64,000 nt of DNA, from the NCBI GenBank assembly GCA_013306675.1, contig JABLUY010000028.1:1-64000 (forward strand), given 5' to 3'. The notes under the pieces are model-generated. The model was not told the origin of the DNA, made no database searches, and worked only from the letters and a program-made list of their open reading frames with translations. Position numbers and translations under genes: made by a program. Source of the DNA: Thraustochytrium sp. TN22 (taxonomy: Eukaryota > Sar > Bigyra > Thraustochytrida > Thraustochytriidae). Below, one piece after another: positions 55,907-64,000 of the stretch. Each line of letters opens with the position of its first letter. Positions within the stretch are counted from its first letter, which is position 1.

Positions 55907-57065
55907 TGCCGCGTCCCGCTCCACGTCCACGGTCGTCAGGGCCGGCAGCGTTGGGTATGGGTTCGCGGGTTGGCTTCGACGAGGCCGAGCCGCGCCGAGC
56001 CGAGCCGAGCCGAGCCGAGCCGAGTCGAGCCGAGCGCCGCGCCCGGCGAAGCGAGCTGCTGCTCCCGCACCCGCCTGCCGTAGCCGCTGCCGCCGCGCTG
56101 CGCAGCGCCGCGGACGGAACCGGTCTGCCGCCGCGCCGCGCCTCGCCGCGCCGCGCCGCGCCGCGCGTCAGTCTATCGTCTAGCTAGGCTACGTGTCTGT
56201 CTGTTGTGCGTTGAGTTGAGATGATTGATGACACGCCGCCACGACGACCTCCGCTGCCAACGCGGCGACGGCTCAAGGCTCACGCCGCGCGCCGCTGCTG
56301 TACCCGCGCCGCTGCGCTGCTGCGCCTGGGCCTGGACGGTACCCGGTTCCAGGTCCCGGCAGGGCGGCGGCGGCGGAGGGCGGGCGGCGGGCGGGCTTGC
56401 GCAGCGCCGGCGCAGCGAGCACAGCGCTCCTGCCCGCCTGTTGCAAGCGAACCTTGCGCATTACCCGGGTTCCGCGACGACCGCTGCCGCGAGGACTGCG
56501 GCGGCCGGCGCCGGCGACCCACCCGGCCGCACTGCAGCGTGCGAGTCGGCGCGCAACGGCGCACGCGAGGCCGGCGAGCGGGCTGTCGCGGCGCAGCTCT
56601 TCGTTTGAGATTTGAAGCCAACCAAGTCAACTTGAACTCAGGCTCAGCTTGAACCATGGAAGAGGTGAAAGGAAAGAACTGTGAGCTCGAGGATAAACAC
56701 GAGGGCAAGGACGAGGACACGGACACGGACGCGGACACGGACACGGACAGGGACAGGGACAGGGACGAGGCACCGACGAGCGAGCGCACGGACAAGGCCA
56801 GGGACGAGGCCCATGCCAGTGCCGCTTCGCCGGCAACGTGCAGGACGTGCACTGTAGGTTGCGCGCTTCGCCGCTTCGCCGTTCCCGAGCAGAACTTGCT
56901 GGCCCCGGGCCGTGTCGCCGTGTCCGAGTCGTCGTCGGTCCAGTCTTCGTTGGCCCTTGTCCACTCGAGCAGGAGCAGAGCGGAAAGGGCGAAGATCGGC
57001 GCGGACGAAGGCGCGCGCGCGAGGAGGGAGGGAGCGGGCAGACGCGGCGAGAGCGCGCGGCAGGC
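55907..57065. other. Bidirectional spacer between the two monoglyceride-lipase genes
   Basis: A 1.16-kb spacer with (CCGAG)n repeats (about 55983-56030), CGCGC runs near 56145-56165, a less GC-rich centre (56170-56230) and GGACAC/GGACAG repeats (about 56716-56765). Open frames continue through it but have no domains. No gene is seen. Confidence 0.5.
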
Positions 57066-58088
57066 ATGGCGGAGGGCTCCTCGATGAGGTACGCCGTCAA
57101 GGCGCTGGTGGGGCTGGCGGCCGCGGTGGTGCTGGGGCGCGCGGTGCGGGATGTCATGGATGAGGACCACGAGTTCGTGCCGGGGTCGCTGGGCTCGTCC
57201 GTGAAGCGGCGCGTGGACCGCGAGGACAACTCGAACTGGTTCGACTCGCACTACTTTATCAACAAGGACAAGATGGCCATCTTCTGGTACTCGTGGGTAC
57301 CGACGCCGGTCGCACAGCCCGCGGTCAAGGGCCTGGTCATCATCTCGCACGGCCTCGGCGAGCACTGCCTGCGCTACGAGAAGCTCGGCAAGATGCTGGC
57401 TGCCAAGGGCTACGCCGTGTACGCGCTGGACCATCAGGGCCACGGCCACAGCGAGGGCACGCGCAGCTTCGTCAAGAACTTCATCGACTACGTGCACGAC
57501 GTGCACCAGCTCACGGAGCTGGCCAAGAGCAAGCACCCGTCCATCAACAAGGTCTTCCTCATCGGCCACAGCATGGGTGCGCTCATCGCCGTGCACTCGG
57601 TGCACGAGGCGCCGCGGCTCTATGACGGCGTCGTGCTCTCCGCGCCGCCCCTGCTGCTCGACCCCAAGGACCTGCCCACTCCCCTCAAGAACGCCGTCTC
57701 CTTCCTCGGCTCTTACCTTCCCAAGCTGCCTGGCCCGGGTCTCGACCTGACCACGCTCAGCCATGACCCTGCCGTGGTGGACCGCTACATGATGGACCCG
57801 CTCACGGGCCAGGGCACCATCAAGCTGCGCCTGCTCAGCGAGCTCATCAAGGCCGTCGACCAGGCGCCTCAGATCGCCGCCAACTTTCCCATTCCCTTTT
57901 TGCTCATGCACGGCACTGAAGACCGCATGTGCGCGCACCAGGGCAGTGTCGACTTTTACGAGGCCGCGCCCGTCAAGGACAAGACTTTCAAGTCCTACGA
58001 CAAGGCCTTTCACGAGCTCTTCAACGAGCCCGGCGCGGATACCCAGAGCCTCCAGGAGACCATCCAGTGGATCGAGAAGCGCGCGTGA
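57066..58088 (+). CDS. Monoglyceride lipase-like serine hydrolase
   Basis: A 340-residue protein. A short hydrophobic N-terminus (about 8-28, KALVGLAAAVVLGRAV) may act as a membrane anchor. The hydrolase-4 domain carries the MGL hallmarks: IISHGLGEHCLRYE, YALDHQGHGHSEG, GHSMGA with nucleophile S169, D286 in HGTEDRM and H316 in KAFHELFNEP. The family splits monoacylglycerols to glycerol and a fatty acid, the last step of lipid-droplet lipolysis, and also acts as lysophospholipase. The region from residue 48 (REDNSNWFDSHYFINKDKMAIFWYSW by parts) aligns with the paralogue at 54548, showing common descent. The ATG at 57066 (MAEGSSMRYA) is first in frame. The stop lies 97 bp from the convergent NYN gene. 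Confidence 0.9.
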   Translation: MAEGSSMRYAVKALVGLAAAVVLGRAVRDVMDEDHEFVPGSLGSSVKRRVDREDNSNWFDSHYFINKDKMAIFWYSWVPTPVAQPAVKGLVIISHGLGEHCLRYEKLGKMLAAKGYAVYALDHQGHGHSEGTRSFVKNFIDYVHDVHQLTELAKSKHPSINKVFLIGHSMGALIAVHSVHEAPRLYDGVVLSAPPLLLDPKDLPTPLKNAVSFLGSYLPKLPGPGLDLTTLSHDPAVVDRYMMDPLTGQGTIKLRLLSELIKAVDQAPQIAANFPIPFLLMHGTEDRMCAHQGSVDFYEAAPVKDKTFKSYDKAFHELFNEPGADTQSLQETIQWIEKRA

Positions 58089-58185
58089 AAGGAAGAGCGC
58101 GTCTGAAAGTGCCGCTCCCAAACGCGGCGCGGCCACTATTTTTTTCAAGCTCACGCATGCGAATGCTTCTCCCTTTGTTGCTTAC

Positions 58186-60507
58186 TTACTTTCCTCCAAG
58201 GTGTTGCAAGGCCGCGATCTCGCGCTTAATCCTGTCCTCGAGAGCCCGAACGCTGCGATGAAAGTCCGCGTCCGCAAGGACCGAAGCTCGCGTTGGCATC
58301 CAGAGCGGCGCCCCTTTGCTGTTTGTGCATGCCGCTGCCGCCTGCAGGCGTTGAATGAGGTCCGCACGGAGCTCCGCGACACCTTCTTGGCGGACTCTTG
58401 GCACATGTGAGCTGGCTTGTTCAGGCGGCGTCTTGGGTGCCGCCGCGGTCGCTGGCACTTTTGCTGCAACCGTCGGCGCTGCATCCGCATTGGCTGTAAC
58501 CTCTGATGCGGCATTAGCCTTTGCCATGCTTGCTGGCGCTGGGCGTGATTTGGCTGCATCAGCCTTTGCCATGCTTGCTGGCGCTGGGCGTGATTTGGCT
58601 GCATCAGCCTTTGCCATGCTTGCTGGCGCTGGGCGTGATTTGGCTGCATCAGCCTTTGCCATGCTTGCTGGCGCTGGGCCTGATTTGGCTGCATCAGCCT
58701 TTGCCATGCTTGCTGGCGCTGGGCCTGATTTGGCTGCATCAGCCTTTGCCATGCTTGCTGGCGCTGGGCCTGCTTTGGCTGCAGCCTCCGTTGTTTTTGC
58801 TGTGGCTCCTAATGTTGCGGTGGCCTTTCCTACGGCCGCTGGCCCTGCATCAGCATTTGCTGAAGCCGCCTCGCTGGCCCTTGTTGCAGTCTTGAGCGCC
58901 GCAGGCTGCAAGTCGGTCCCGGGCTCCCCATCGGTGCCCTCCTCAGATGGCGGTCGCGAGAAACGCGTGGGTGACGCGGCTCTTGAGGACTGCCGCGACC
59001 CCACGTCTGAACGGTCGGTTTGCGCATCCGCCAGGCCTGCATGGCCATCCTGCGTGTTCACTAGCTCCGCGTCCGACGGCTGGGCTGCCGGTCCGCGGCT
59101 CCGCGAGCGGTCCTTCCGCGAAGGCCGCCGCTTGCGGGCTTTCCGGCCGGAGCCCTGCTGCACGGCGTTGAGGACCTCGGTCCAGTCGACCAGCTTCCAG
59201 GCGAACTCTCGGTACACGCGATACGCAGTGGAGCGGTCGTTGGCAAAGGAGCTCACACACGCGACATTGTAGCCCTGAAGCGCGGCATTGCGGATGGCAG
59301 GGATGAAGTCGGTGTCGCCGCTCACGAGGACAATGAGCACCTCCGACGCTGCAAAGTCGAGCATGATGCTCTCCAGCTCCTGCATGATGAGGAGGTCAGC
59401 CATGCCGGCCTTGTTCTTGCCAATGTCTACGAGCGTGACAAAGGCGGAAACGAGCTCCTTGCGCTCCACGAGGTTGAGCGTGTGCTTGAAGGGGTCGTGA
59501 AAACAAAAGGTGCGGCACAGCGGACTGTCCACCGGCTCGAGCGCGTCCGGGCCCCAAAGCTCGCGGGCCAAGCTGAGCGCCTTTTGGTGCAGAGCGCGTG
59601 CCGCCTCAAAGGTGGGGACGCGCTTTGGCACGCGCACGTTCTCAATGTCCCAGAGGATGCGCACGCGCTTGCGGGCCCGAGGCGACCGAGGCGACCGAGG
59701 CGACCGAGGCGAAGTGGCGGTGTCTCTGGCGCGGCGCGATGGTGGTGACGTTGCTGAGTCTTTGGCGCTCATTGCCGGTGCAGAGGCATGGGCTTTGGTG
59801 GAGGAGGGAGCCGCCCAATGCATCGCGCTTGCAGTGGTGGCGTTGGAAGCCGCCACTGGGGGCGACGTGGAACCCGAGATGCTCGCCCCAGAGTCCCTGT
59901 TCTCCTGATCGTCGCGAGGCGCCGCGACGCTCGAGCCCTTTAAGTTGTCCTCCTCGTCGTGGTCAGGATGGTCGGTGGTCGCCGCAGAAGGAACCGTCGC
60001 CGCGGGACTCGGAGCCTGAGCCGTCTCGGCGATGTTTCCGAGCTGGCTCCGGTCTCTTGCAGTCCACCAAAAGAGGCCGGAGACGCTGTCGCGGTGGCAG
60101 CGCTCCTCCGGAGGCGCGTCACGGAACCTGCGGAGCAGCTTGGCGATGGATGTCTCGTCCTTGTTCGGTTCCGGCGGCACGAGGCTGGCCTCGAGGTCGT
60201 TGACGAGGCGGCTGGCGCGTGCAAGCTGCTCGTCCGCTCGCAGACGGCGGCGAGTGCGCTCCTCAGCATCGCTTCGGCGGCGCTCGGTGTCTCTAGCTAG
60301 GGCGCCGTCGTTGCCGCGCTGGCTGTCGCCGTCGGTGGCGAGCTCCTCGTCGCTGCCGCTCGCGCTCCATGCGTCGGCCCACGTCAGGCGCAGGGACGGC
60401 AGGGGGGGCTGCTGAGGCGTGGCATCAGCAGAGGCTAGCGCCGGTACGGCGCGGCCCGCGGCAGCGCCGTCGCCGGCAGCGCTCGCCGCGCTGGCGCTTG
60501 TGGTCAT
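58186..60507 (-). CDS. NYN/PIN-like nuclease-domain protein with a 15-residue tandem repeat
   Basis: A 773-residue protein. The N-terminal 270 residues are Ser/Ala-rich and disordered. The NYN domain (about 280-430) begins RVRILWDIENVRVPKR with D287. It includes ADLLIMQELESIMLDFA and ends VLIVLVSGDTDFIPAIRNAALQGYNVACV, where D398 and D400 complete the acidic metal site of the PIN/FEN-like fold. NYN proteins (MARF1, LIMKAIN and bacterial relatives) cleave or bind RNA. A basic Arg/Ser segment follows. A coding minisatellite then gives six 15-residue copies (PAPASMAKADAAKS type) at about 574-664. The last 85 residues are helical. The first usable ATG is at 60507 (MTTSASAAS). Confidence 0.8.
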   Translation of the reverse strand: MTTSASAASAAGDGAAAGRAVPALASADATPQQPPLPSLRLTWADAWSASGSDEELATDGDSQRGNDGALARDTERRRSDAEERTRRRLRADEQLARASRLVNDLEASLVPPEPNKDETSIAKLLRRFRDAPPEERCHRDSVSGLFWWTARDRSQLGNIAETAQAPSPAATVPSAATTDHPDHDEEDNLKGSSVAAPRDDQENRDSGASISGSTSPPVAASNATTASAMHWAAPSSTKAHASAPAMSAKDSATSPPSRRARDTATSPRSPRSPRSPRARKRVRILWDIENVRVPKRVPTFEAARALHQKALSLARELWGPDALEPVDSPLCRTFCFHDPFKHTLNLVERKELVSAFVTLVDIGKNKAGMADLLIMQELESIMLDFAASEVLIVLVSGDTDFIPAIRNAALQGYNVACVSSFANDRSTAYRVYREFAWKLVDWTEVLNAVQQGSGRKARKRRPSRKDRSRSRGPAAQPSDAELVNTQDGHAGLADAQTDRSDVGSRQSSRAASPTRFSRPPSEEGTDGEPGTDLQPAALKTATRASEAASANADAGPAAVGKATATLGATAKTTEAAAKAGPAPASMAKADAAKSGPAPASMAKADAAKSGPAPASMAKADAAKSRPAPASMAKADAAKSRPAPASMAKADAAKSRPAPASMAKANAASEVTANADAAPTVAAKVPATAAAPKTPPEQASSHVPRVRQEGVAELRADLIQRLQAAAACTNSKGAPLWMPTRASVLADADFHRSVRALEDRIKREIAALQHLGGK
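58517..58786. repeat. Six copies of a 45-bp coding minisatellite
   Basis: Units start at 58517, 58562, 58607, 58652, 58697 and 58742. On the plus strand three carry GGGCGTGATTTG, two carry GGGCCTGATTTG and the last GGGCCTGCTTTG. They encode the 15-residue repeat in the NYN protein on the minus strand. Near-identity points to recent expansion. Confidence 0.95.
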
Positions 60508-60977
60508 GGACACATGGCGAAGGGGAACTGCCGCAACCAGCGCTACTTTTGCCTCTCCTCAGGCCTGTATCTCACGCCTGTATTGCCGTCAGTCAGCTTG
60601 AGGCTGGCCGGCTGGCTGGTCAAACAACCAGCCTGCGGCGGTTTATCATCAAGGATGCATGCAAGAAACAAGCAAGCAAGAGGAAGACTCGTTGTTGTAT
60701 GCAACTACATGTGCTCACGAGGATGACTGATGGCTAGCTAGCAAGCTAGCTTGAGCAAGCTCGCTCGCTCGCTCGCTCGCTCGCTAGGCTCAACCACCCC
60801 GTGGCTTGGCTTGGCTTGGCTTCCCTCCTCCCGGTTCGCAGCGTTTCGGATGGACAGGCTGACATGTGTGAGGTCCTTTTTTGTCGTTGGCGCATCACGC
60901 GCATCGACCCATCTCTCTCTCGGCCCGCAGCGAGCCGCACGCATACTCACACAGCAGCTGCCTGCTTCCCTACTTCA
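60508..60977. other. Spacer upstream of the NYN gene
   Basis: It holds CTAG-type tracts (60732-60752), a (GCTC)n tract (60766-60787) and TTGGC repeats (60802-60822). No gene is seen. Confidence 0.5.
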
Positions 60978-61897
60978 TCAGGCCTGGGCCTCCTCCTTCT
61001 TCCGCTTGGCCTCCTCCTCCTTCTCCTTCTCAATGACCTCGGAGAGCTCCGCGAGGCGATCCTCAGAGAGAGTCTCGGTGGGGTTGTTGGCGGTGAGGAT
61101 GACGACCTCGATGTTCTTGGCGCCACCGTCGACGACGTCAAGCAGCGCGCGCACGGCGAGCTTGACGGCCTGGTCGTCCTCCATGTCCGGCTCGTAGGCG
61201 GACTCGAGGTACTCCTTGATGGTCTTCTCGCCCTTGCCGGTGGTGGCCGCCTTCCACTTGGAGTACACGCCCGAGGGCTCGGCCTTGAAGAGCTGCGGCG
61301 TGCCGTCCGGGTCGAAGCCGGCGATGAGCGAGGAGACGCCAAAGGGGCGCACACCGCCGCGCTGCGTGTAGCGCTGCTGCACGCCGGCGATCCAGCGAGA
61401 GATGTACTCGACGGTAGGCGCGTCCTCCACGGTGAGGCGGTAGCTCTGCGACTCGACGCGCGCGCGGTTCACGAGGACGCGAGCGTCAGCCGTGAGGCCG
61501 GCGAAGGCGACCATGATATGACTGTCGAGCTGCGCGATCTTGCGCACCGTGCGCGTGTCCTGCAGCTTGGCGGCGGCGTGCTTCTCGACGCCCAGCACCA
61601 CGCACTGCTTGCCGCGGACGCCCACCACCGAGGCGCCCTTGCGGACGGCCTCCATGGCGTACTCGACCTGAAACAGGTGGCCGTCCGGCGAGAAGATGGT
61701 CAGGGCGCGGTCATAGTTCCTGTGCGGTGGCGAGCGACACGCTTCGCGTCAGTGGTCTGTCTGCCTGCCCATGGCGCCCCGAGGCGAGCCGAGGCGAGCC
61801 GAGGCAAGCCAAGGCAAGCCAAGGCGAGCTAAGGCAAGCGCAGCCGCCGGTTAGCCGCCGCGGATCGCATCTTCATCTCGTAGACGTACCTGGACAT
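60978..61897 (-). CDS. PSMA7: 20S proteasome subunit alpha-4 (PSMA7), two exons
   Basis: Exon 1 is only 8 nt (61897-61890, ATG-TCC-AG). A 170-nt intron (donor GTACGT, ACTGAC branch match, ACAG acceptor) separates it from exon 2 (61719-60978). The joined start reads [23 protein letters not shown], the invariant alpha-subunit N-terminus that gates the core particle, so the splice is well supported. The product is 249 residues, matching PSMA7 (about 248). Residues such as GVRGKQCVVLGVEK and RPFGVSSLIAGFD fit alpha-4. The C-terminus is Lys/Glu-rich (KEKEEEAKRKKEE). The protein forms the outer ring of the 20S core in nucleus and cytosol and binds the 19S regulator. Confidence 0.95.
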
Positions 61898-62288
61898 GGC
61901 GGCGAGCGGCCGCGGGCGAGCGCGAGGGCGCGACTGCTATGCCTGCCTGCCTGCCTGCGGGCCTGCGCGCGCACGAGCAAGCAAGCGAGCGGGCGGGCGA
62001 GTGAGCGAGCGACCGCGCGCGCGCTTGAGAAGTCTGCCGCCGCTCGATCCCACAACGGGAAGCTTCGCTGCTGGGTTGGGCGAACGTGTGCACCACGCTT
62101 GGGTGTCCCCGGCCCAACAATCCGAGCCTTTTCAAGTCTGCAGTGCCAGCCAGCACGGGCTTCTCGACTTGTCAAGCTGCGCAAGCTGCGCAAGCTGCGC
62201 AAGCTGCGCAAGCTGCGCAAGTCGTGGCACGACGATGACAACGTGAGACATGGAAAAAGACAGCTGAGTTGTAAAAAAGAGACAGAAA
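61898..62288. other. Spacer between PSMA7 and the SLC34 gene
   Basis: It holds GCGAGC repeats near the PSMA7 start and a 10-bp array AAGCTGCGC/GCAAGCTGCG (about 62172-62222) near the end of the SLC34 gene's 3' side. No gene is seen. Confidence 0.5.
62172..62222. repeat. 10-bp GCAAGCTGCG array
   Basis: Five perfect tandem copies of a 10-bp unit, about 65 bp downstream of the SLC34 stop codon on the minus strand. Confidence 0.9.
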
Positions 62289-64000
62289 TCAGAGAGCCAT
62301 GGGGTTAACCGCCTCGACATCGGCCTTGGCGTCCTTGCCGAAATCGTGGCCGAAGGAGCGCTCCAGCCAGGCGCGGCCATCACGCTTGGTGTACCACCAC
62401 CAGATGGCAATGTGCATGACGATGAAGGCGATGAGGCCGACGGAAGCGCCGGCAGCGCCACCGCGACCGGCCTCAAAGCCAATCGACAGGGCGAGGAAGA
62501 AGCCCGGGTAGACGAGGAAGAGCATGAAGATGTAGAAGATGGGGAAGGCCTTGAAGGTCGCCGCGAGGTCGCCCAGGCGGCGCGCCGCGCCAATCGGCAG
62601 CGAGCGGACCTTGGGGATGGGGTAGAAAAGCACGACTCCAAAGACGTTGAACAGCACGTGGCACATGGCGAGCTGGAAGCCCTCCGGCTTGTCCGACACA
62701 AGCGAGGCAAGCACGCCGGTGAGCGTGGTGCCGATGTTAGCGCCGAGCGTGAGCGGGAGCATGCCCTCGAGCGTCAGCGTACCCATCGCGACCAGCGGCG
62801 TCAGCGTCGAGGTGGTGATGGACGAGGACTGCACGAACATGGTCACACCGCAGCCAATGAGGATGTTCAGGTAGCCGTTGTAGTTGAGCGCGTTCTGGAG
62901 CACCTCCTCGGCGGCGCCGCGGACAGCGATACCGAGCAGCTTGACCATGCCGAGAAGCGAGACGATGAGCATGACGAGCGAGAGCACGAGCGTGACCCAG
63001 CCGGCGGCGGTGGCGCTGACGTCGTTCTCCGCGAAGACGCCGGCCTTGTTGATCTTGTAGGCGTCGAAGTGCGTCTGGGCACCGGCCAGGATGGTCTCGT
63101 CGACGGTGATGTCCGAGGTGGTGGTCGGCTTGACGCAGTAGTGGAACTTGGCCTTCTCCTTCTTGGACACCGTCTCGTTCTTACCCGTCTCATCGTCATA
63201 GTACACGTAGCCGCACTGCGTGGTGAGGACGGCGGTACCGGTCTTGTCGCAGCGCTTCTGCGAGAACTTGTGGTCGCCGCACTTGCCGGCGCCAGTAACC
63301 TCATCGGTGATCTTGTAGTTGGTGCCGCAGAGGAAGTCGGCGCACAGGTCGATGGACGGGCGGCCGTAGGCGAAGTCCTTGAGCACGTCCTTGTCGACCG
63401 AGACGATCTTCTTGGCGACCGCGGCTGTCACGATCTTGAGCGGGCCCTCCCAGTCCTCGCAGTTATCCGTGGTATCGTCACAGGCAACGAAGGACTCCTT
63501 GATGGCCTCGGTGATGAGGTAGAGGATGCCGCCGTTGCCGCCGTTGATGGCGGACGAGATGGCCTCGAGCGGCAGCCACAGGCAGACGTTCATGTAGTTG
63601 AACATGTCGTGGACGGTGGCGCCCGCGAAGCCGCGGCGGTACTGCTCGCGGTCGCCGACGAAGCCGAGCGAGACGATGGTGTTGGTGACGGAGGTGCCGA
63701 TGTTGGCGCCGAAGACGATGGGGATGCCGGTGGCGACGTCGAGGACGCCGGAGCCGGCGGCCGTGACGACGATGGAGGTGGTGGTGGACGAGGACTGGAT
63801 GAGCACGGTGGCGAGGATGCCGACCATGAGGCCGGCGACCGGGTTCGAGACGGCGCTGAAGAGGGAGCTGGCGTTGGGGCCGGCCACGATCTTGAAGCCG
63901 TTGCCGAGCAGGTCGAGGCCAACGAGGAACCAGTAGAGGAAGAAGAGAATGCCCACAAAGAGGGCGAAGCCCTTGGCCACGCCCTTGGGCGTGAACTGCG
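62289..64000 (-). CDS. SLC34-type Na/phosphate cotransporter (5' end beyond the window)
   Basis: The last 569 residues are visible. The start lies beyond 64000, because the frame is open through the window end (QFTPKGVAKGFALF) and the only early candidate codon is GTG. Two inverted QSSS repeats typify NaPi-II transporters: LIQSSSTTTSIVV and FVQSSSITTSTLT, each followed by an ANIGT motif (FGANIGTSVT and LGANIGTTLT). Many hydrophobic helices surround a large cysteine-bearing extracellular loop (about 150-300) with CDDTTDNCEDW and KCGDHKFSQKRCDK. The family imports phosphate with sodium across the plasma membrane, as expected for a marine cell. The C-terminus is short and acidic and ends NPMAL. 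The stop is at 62289. Confidence 0.9.
   Translation of the reverse strand, partial: QFTPKGVAKGFALFVGILFFLYWFLVGLDLLGNGFKIVAGPNASSLFSAVSNPVAGLMVGILATVLIQSSSTTTSIVVTAAGSGVLDVATGIPIVFGANIGTSVTNTIVSLGFVGDREQYRRGFAGATVHDMFNYMNVCLWLPLEAISSAINGGNGGILYLITEAIKESFVACDDTTDNCEDWEGPLKIVTAAVAKKIVSVDKDVLKDFAYGRPSIDLCADFLCGTNYKITDEVTGAGKCGDHKFSQKRCDKTGTAVLTTQCGYVYYDDETGKNETVSKKEKAKFHYCVKPTTTSDITVDETILAGAQTHFDAYKINKAGVFAENDVSATAAGWVTLVLSLVMLIVSLLGMVKLLGIAVRGAAEEVLQNALNYNGYLNILIGCGVTMFVQSSSITTSTLTPLVAMGTLTLEGMLPLTLGANIGTTLTGVLASLVSDKPEGFQLAMCHVLFNVFGVVLFYPIPKVRSLPIGAARRLGDLAATFKAFPIFYIFMLFLVYPGFFLALSIGFEAGRGGAAGASVGLIAFIVMHIAIWWWYTKRDGRAWLERSFGHDFGKDAKADVEAVNPMAL

Noticed and set aside
1-64000. Transposons, LINEs, LTR or virus-like elements
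   Set aside because: No reverse transcriptase, integrase, transposase or capsid motif and no long terminal repeats were recognised.

Overview
The window is nuclear DNA of a GC-rich unicellular eukaryote. It carries U1 and U2 snRNP-type splicing proteins, a 20S proteasome alpha subunit, MCM7, a U3 snoRNP WD protein and mitochondrial-type proteins. Its spliceosomal introns are short (64-264 nt) and rare, and most genes have one uninterrupted reading frame. The mixture of protist-style domain fusions, an SLC34 phosphate transporter and many lipid-handling enzymes would suit a stramenopile of the thraustochytrid (Labyrinthulomycetes) type. That placement is inferred from gene content and style, not from a search.

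Left part (1-23 kb): a membrane-anchored JmjC protein; a spliced twin-CX9C protein; a UDP-glucuronate 4-epimerase-like enzyme; a spliced peroxisomal acyl-CoA oxidase-like protein; a SAP-ABC-ABC-GNAT fusion; MCM7; a large RCC1-repeat protein with a U1-type zinc finger; a spliced mitoribosomal mS23; an LRR protein; and U1A/U2B''. Middle (23-45 kb): a RhoGEF with DH, PH and IQ motifs; MGST3; a membrane-anchored TTL-like ligase; a JmjC-GT32 fusion; a small serine-rich gene whose frame changes near its end; a LUC7-like protein; a TMEM135-like protein; an acid lipase; and a GDSAG-type lipase/esterase. Right part (45-64 kb): an ankyrin protein with a dynein-like segment; a coiled-coil low-complexity protein; UTP13; a four-exon multi-pass membrane protein; two head-to-head monoglyceride-lipase paralogues, one without the nucleophile serine; an NYN-domain protein with a 45-bp coding repeat; PSMA7 with an 8-nt coding first exon; and a 5'-truncated SLC34 Na/phosphate cotransporter.

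Genes mostly alternate between strands. Divergent spacers are long and very GC-rich (0.5-2.2 kb). Convergent spacers are short (75-550 bp) and often hold tandem repeats. All seven coding introns share a GTACGT-like donor (six GTACGT, one GTAGGT), a CTRAC branch-point match and a CAG acceptor. Several genes concern fatty acid or lipid turnover (acyl-CoA oxidase, acid lipase, hormone-sensitive-lipase-like esterase, monoglyceride lipases, MGST3, TMEM135), which may be a local accident or reflect an oleaginous lifestyle. No tRNA, rRNA, transposon or virus-like element was recognised.
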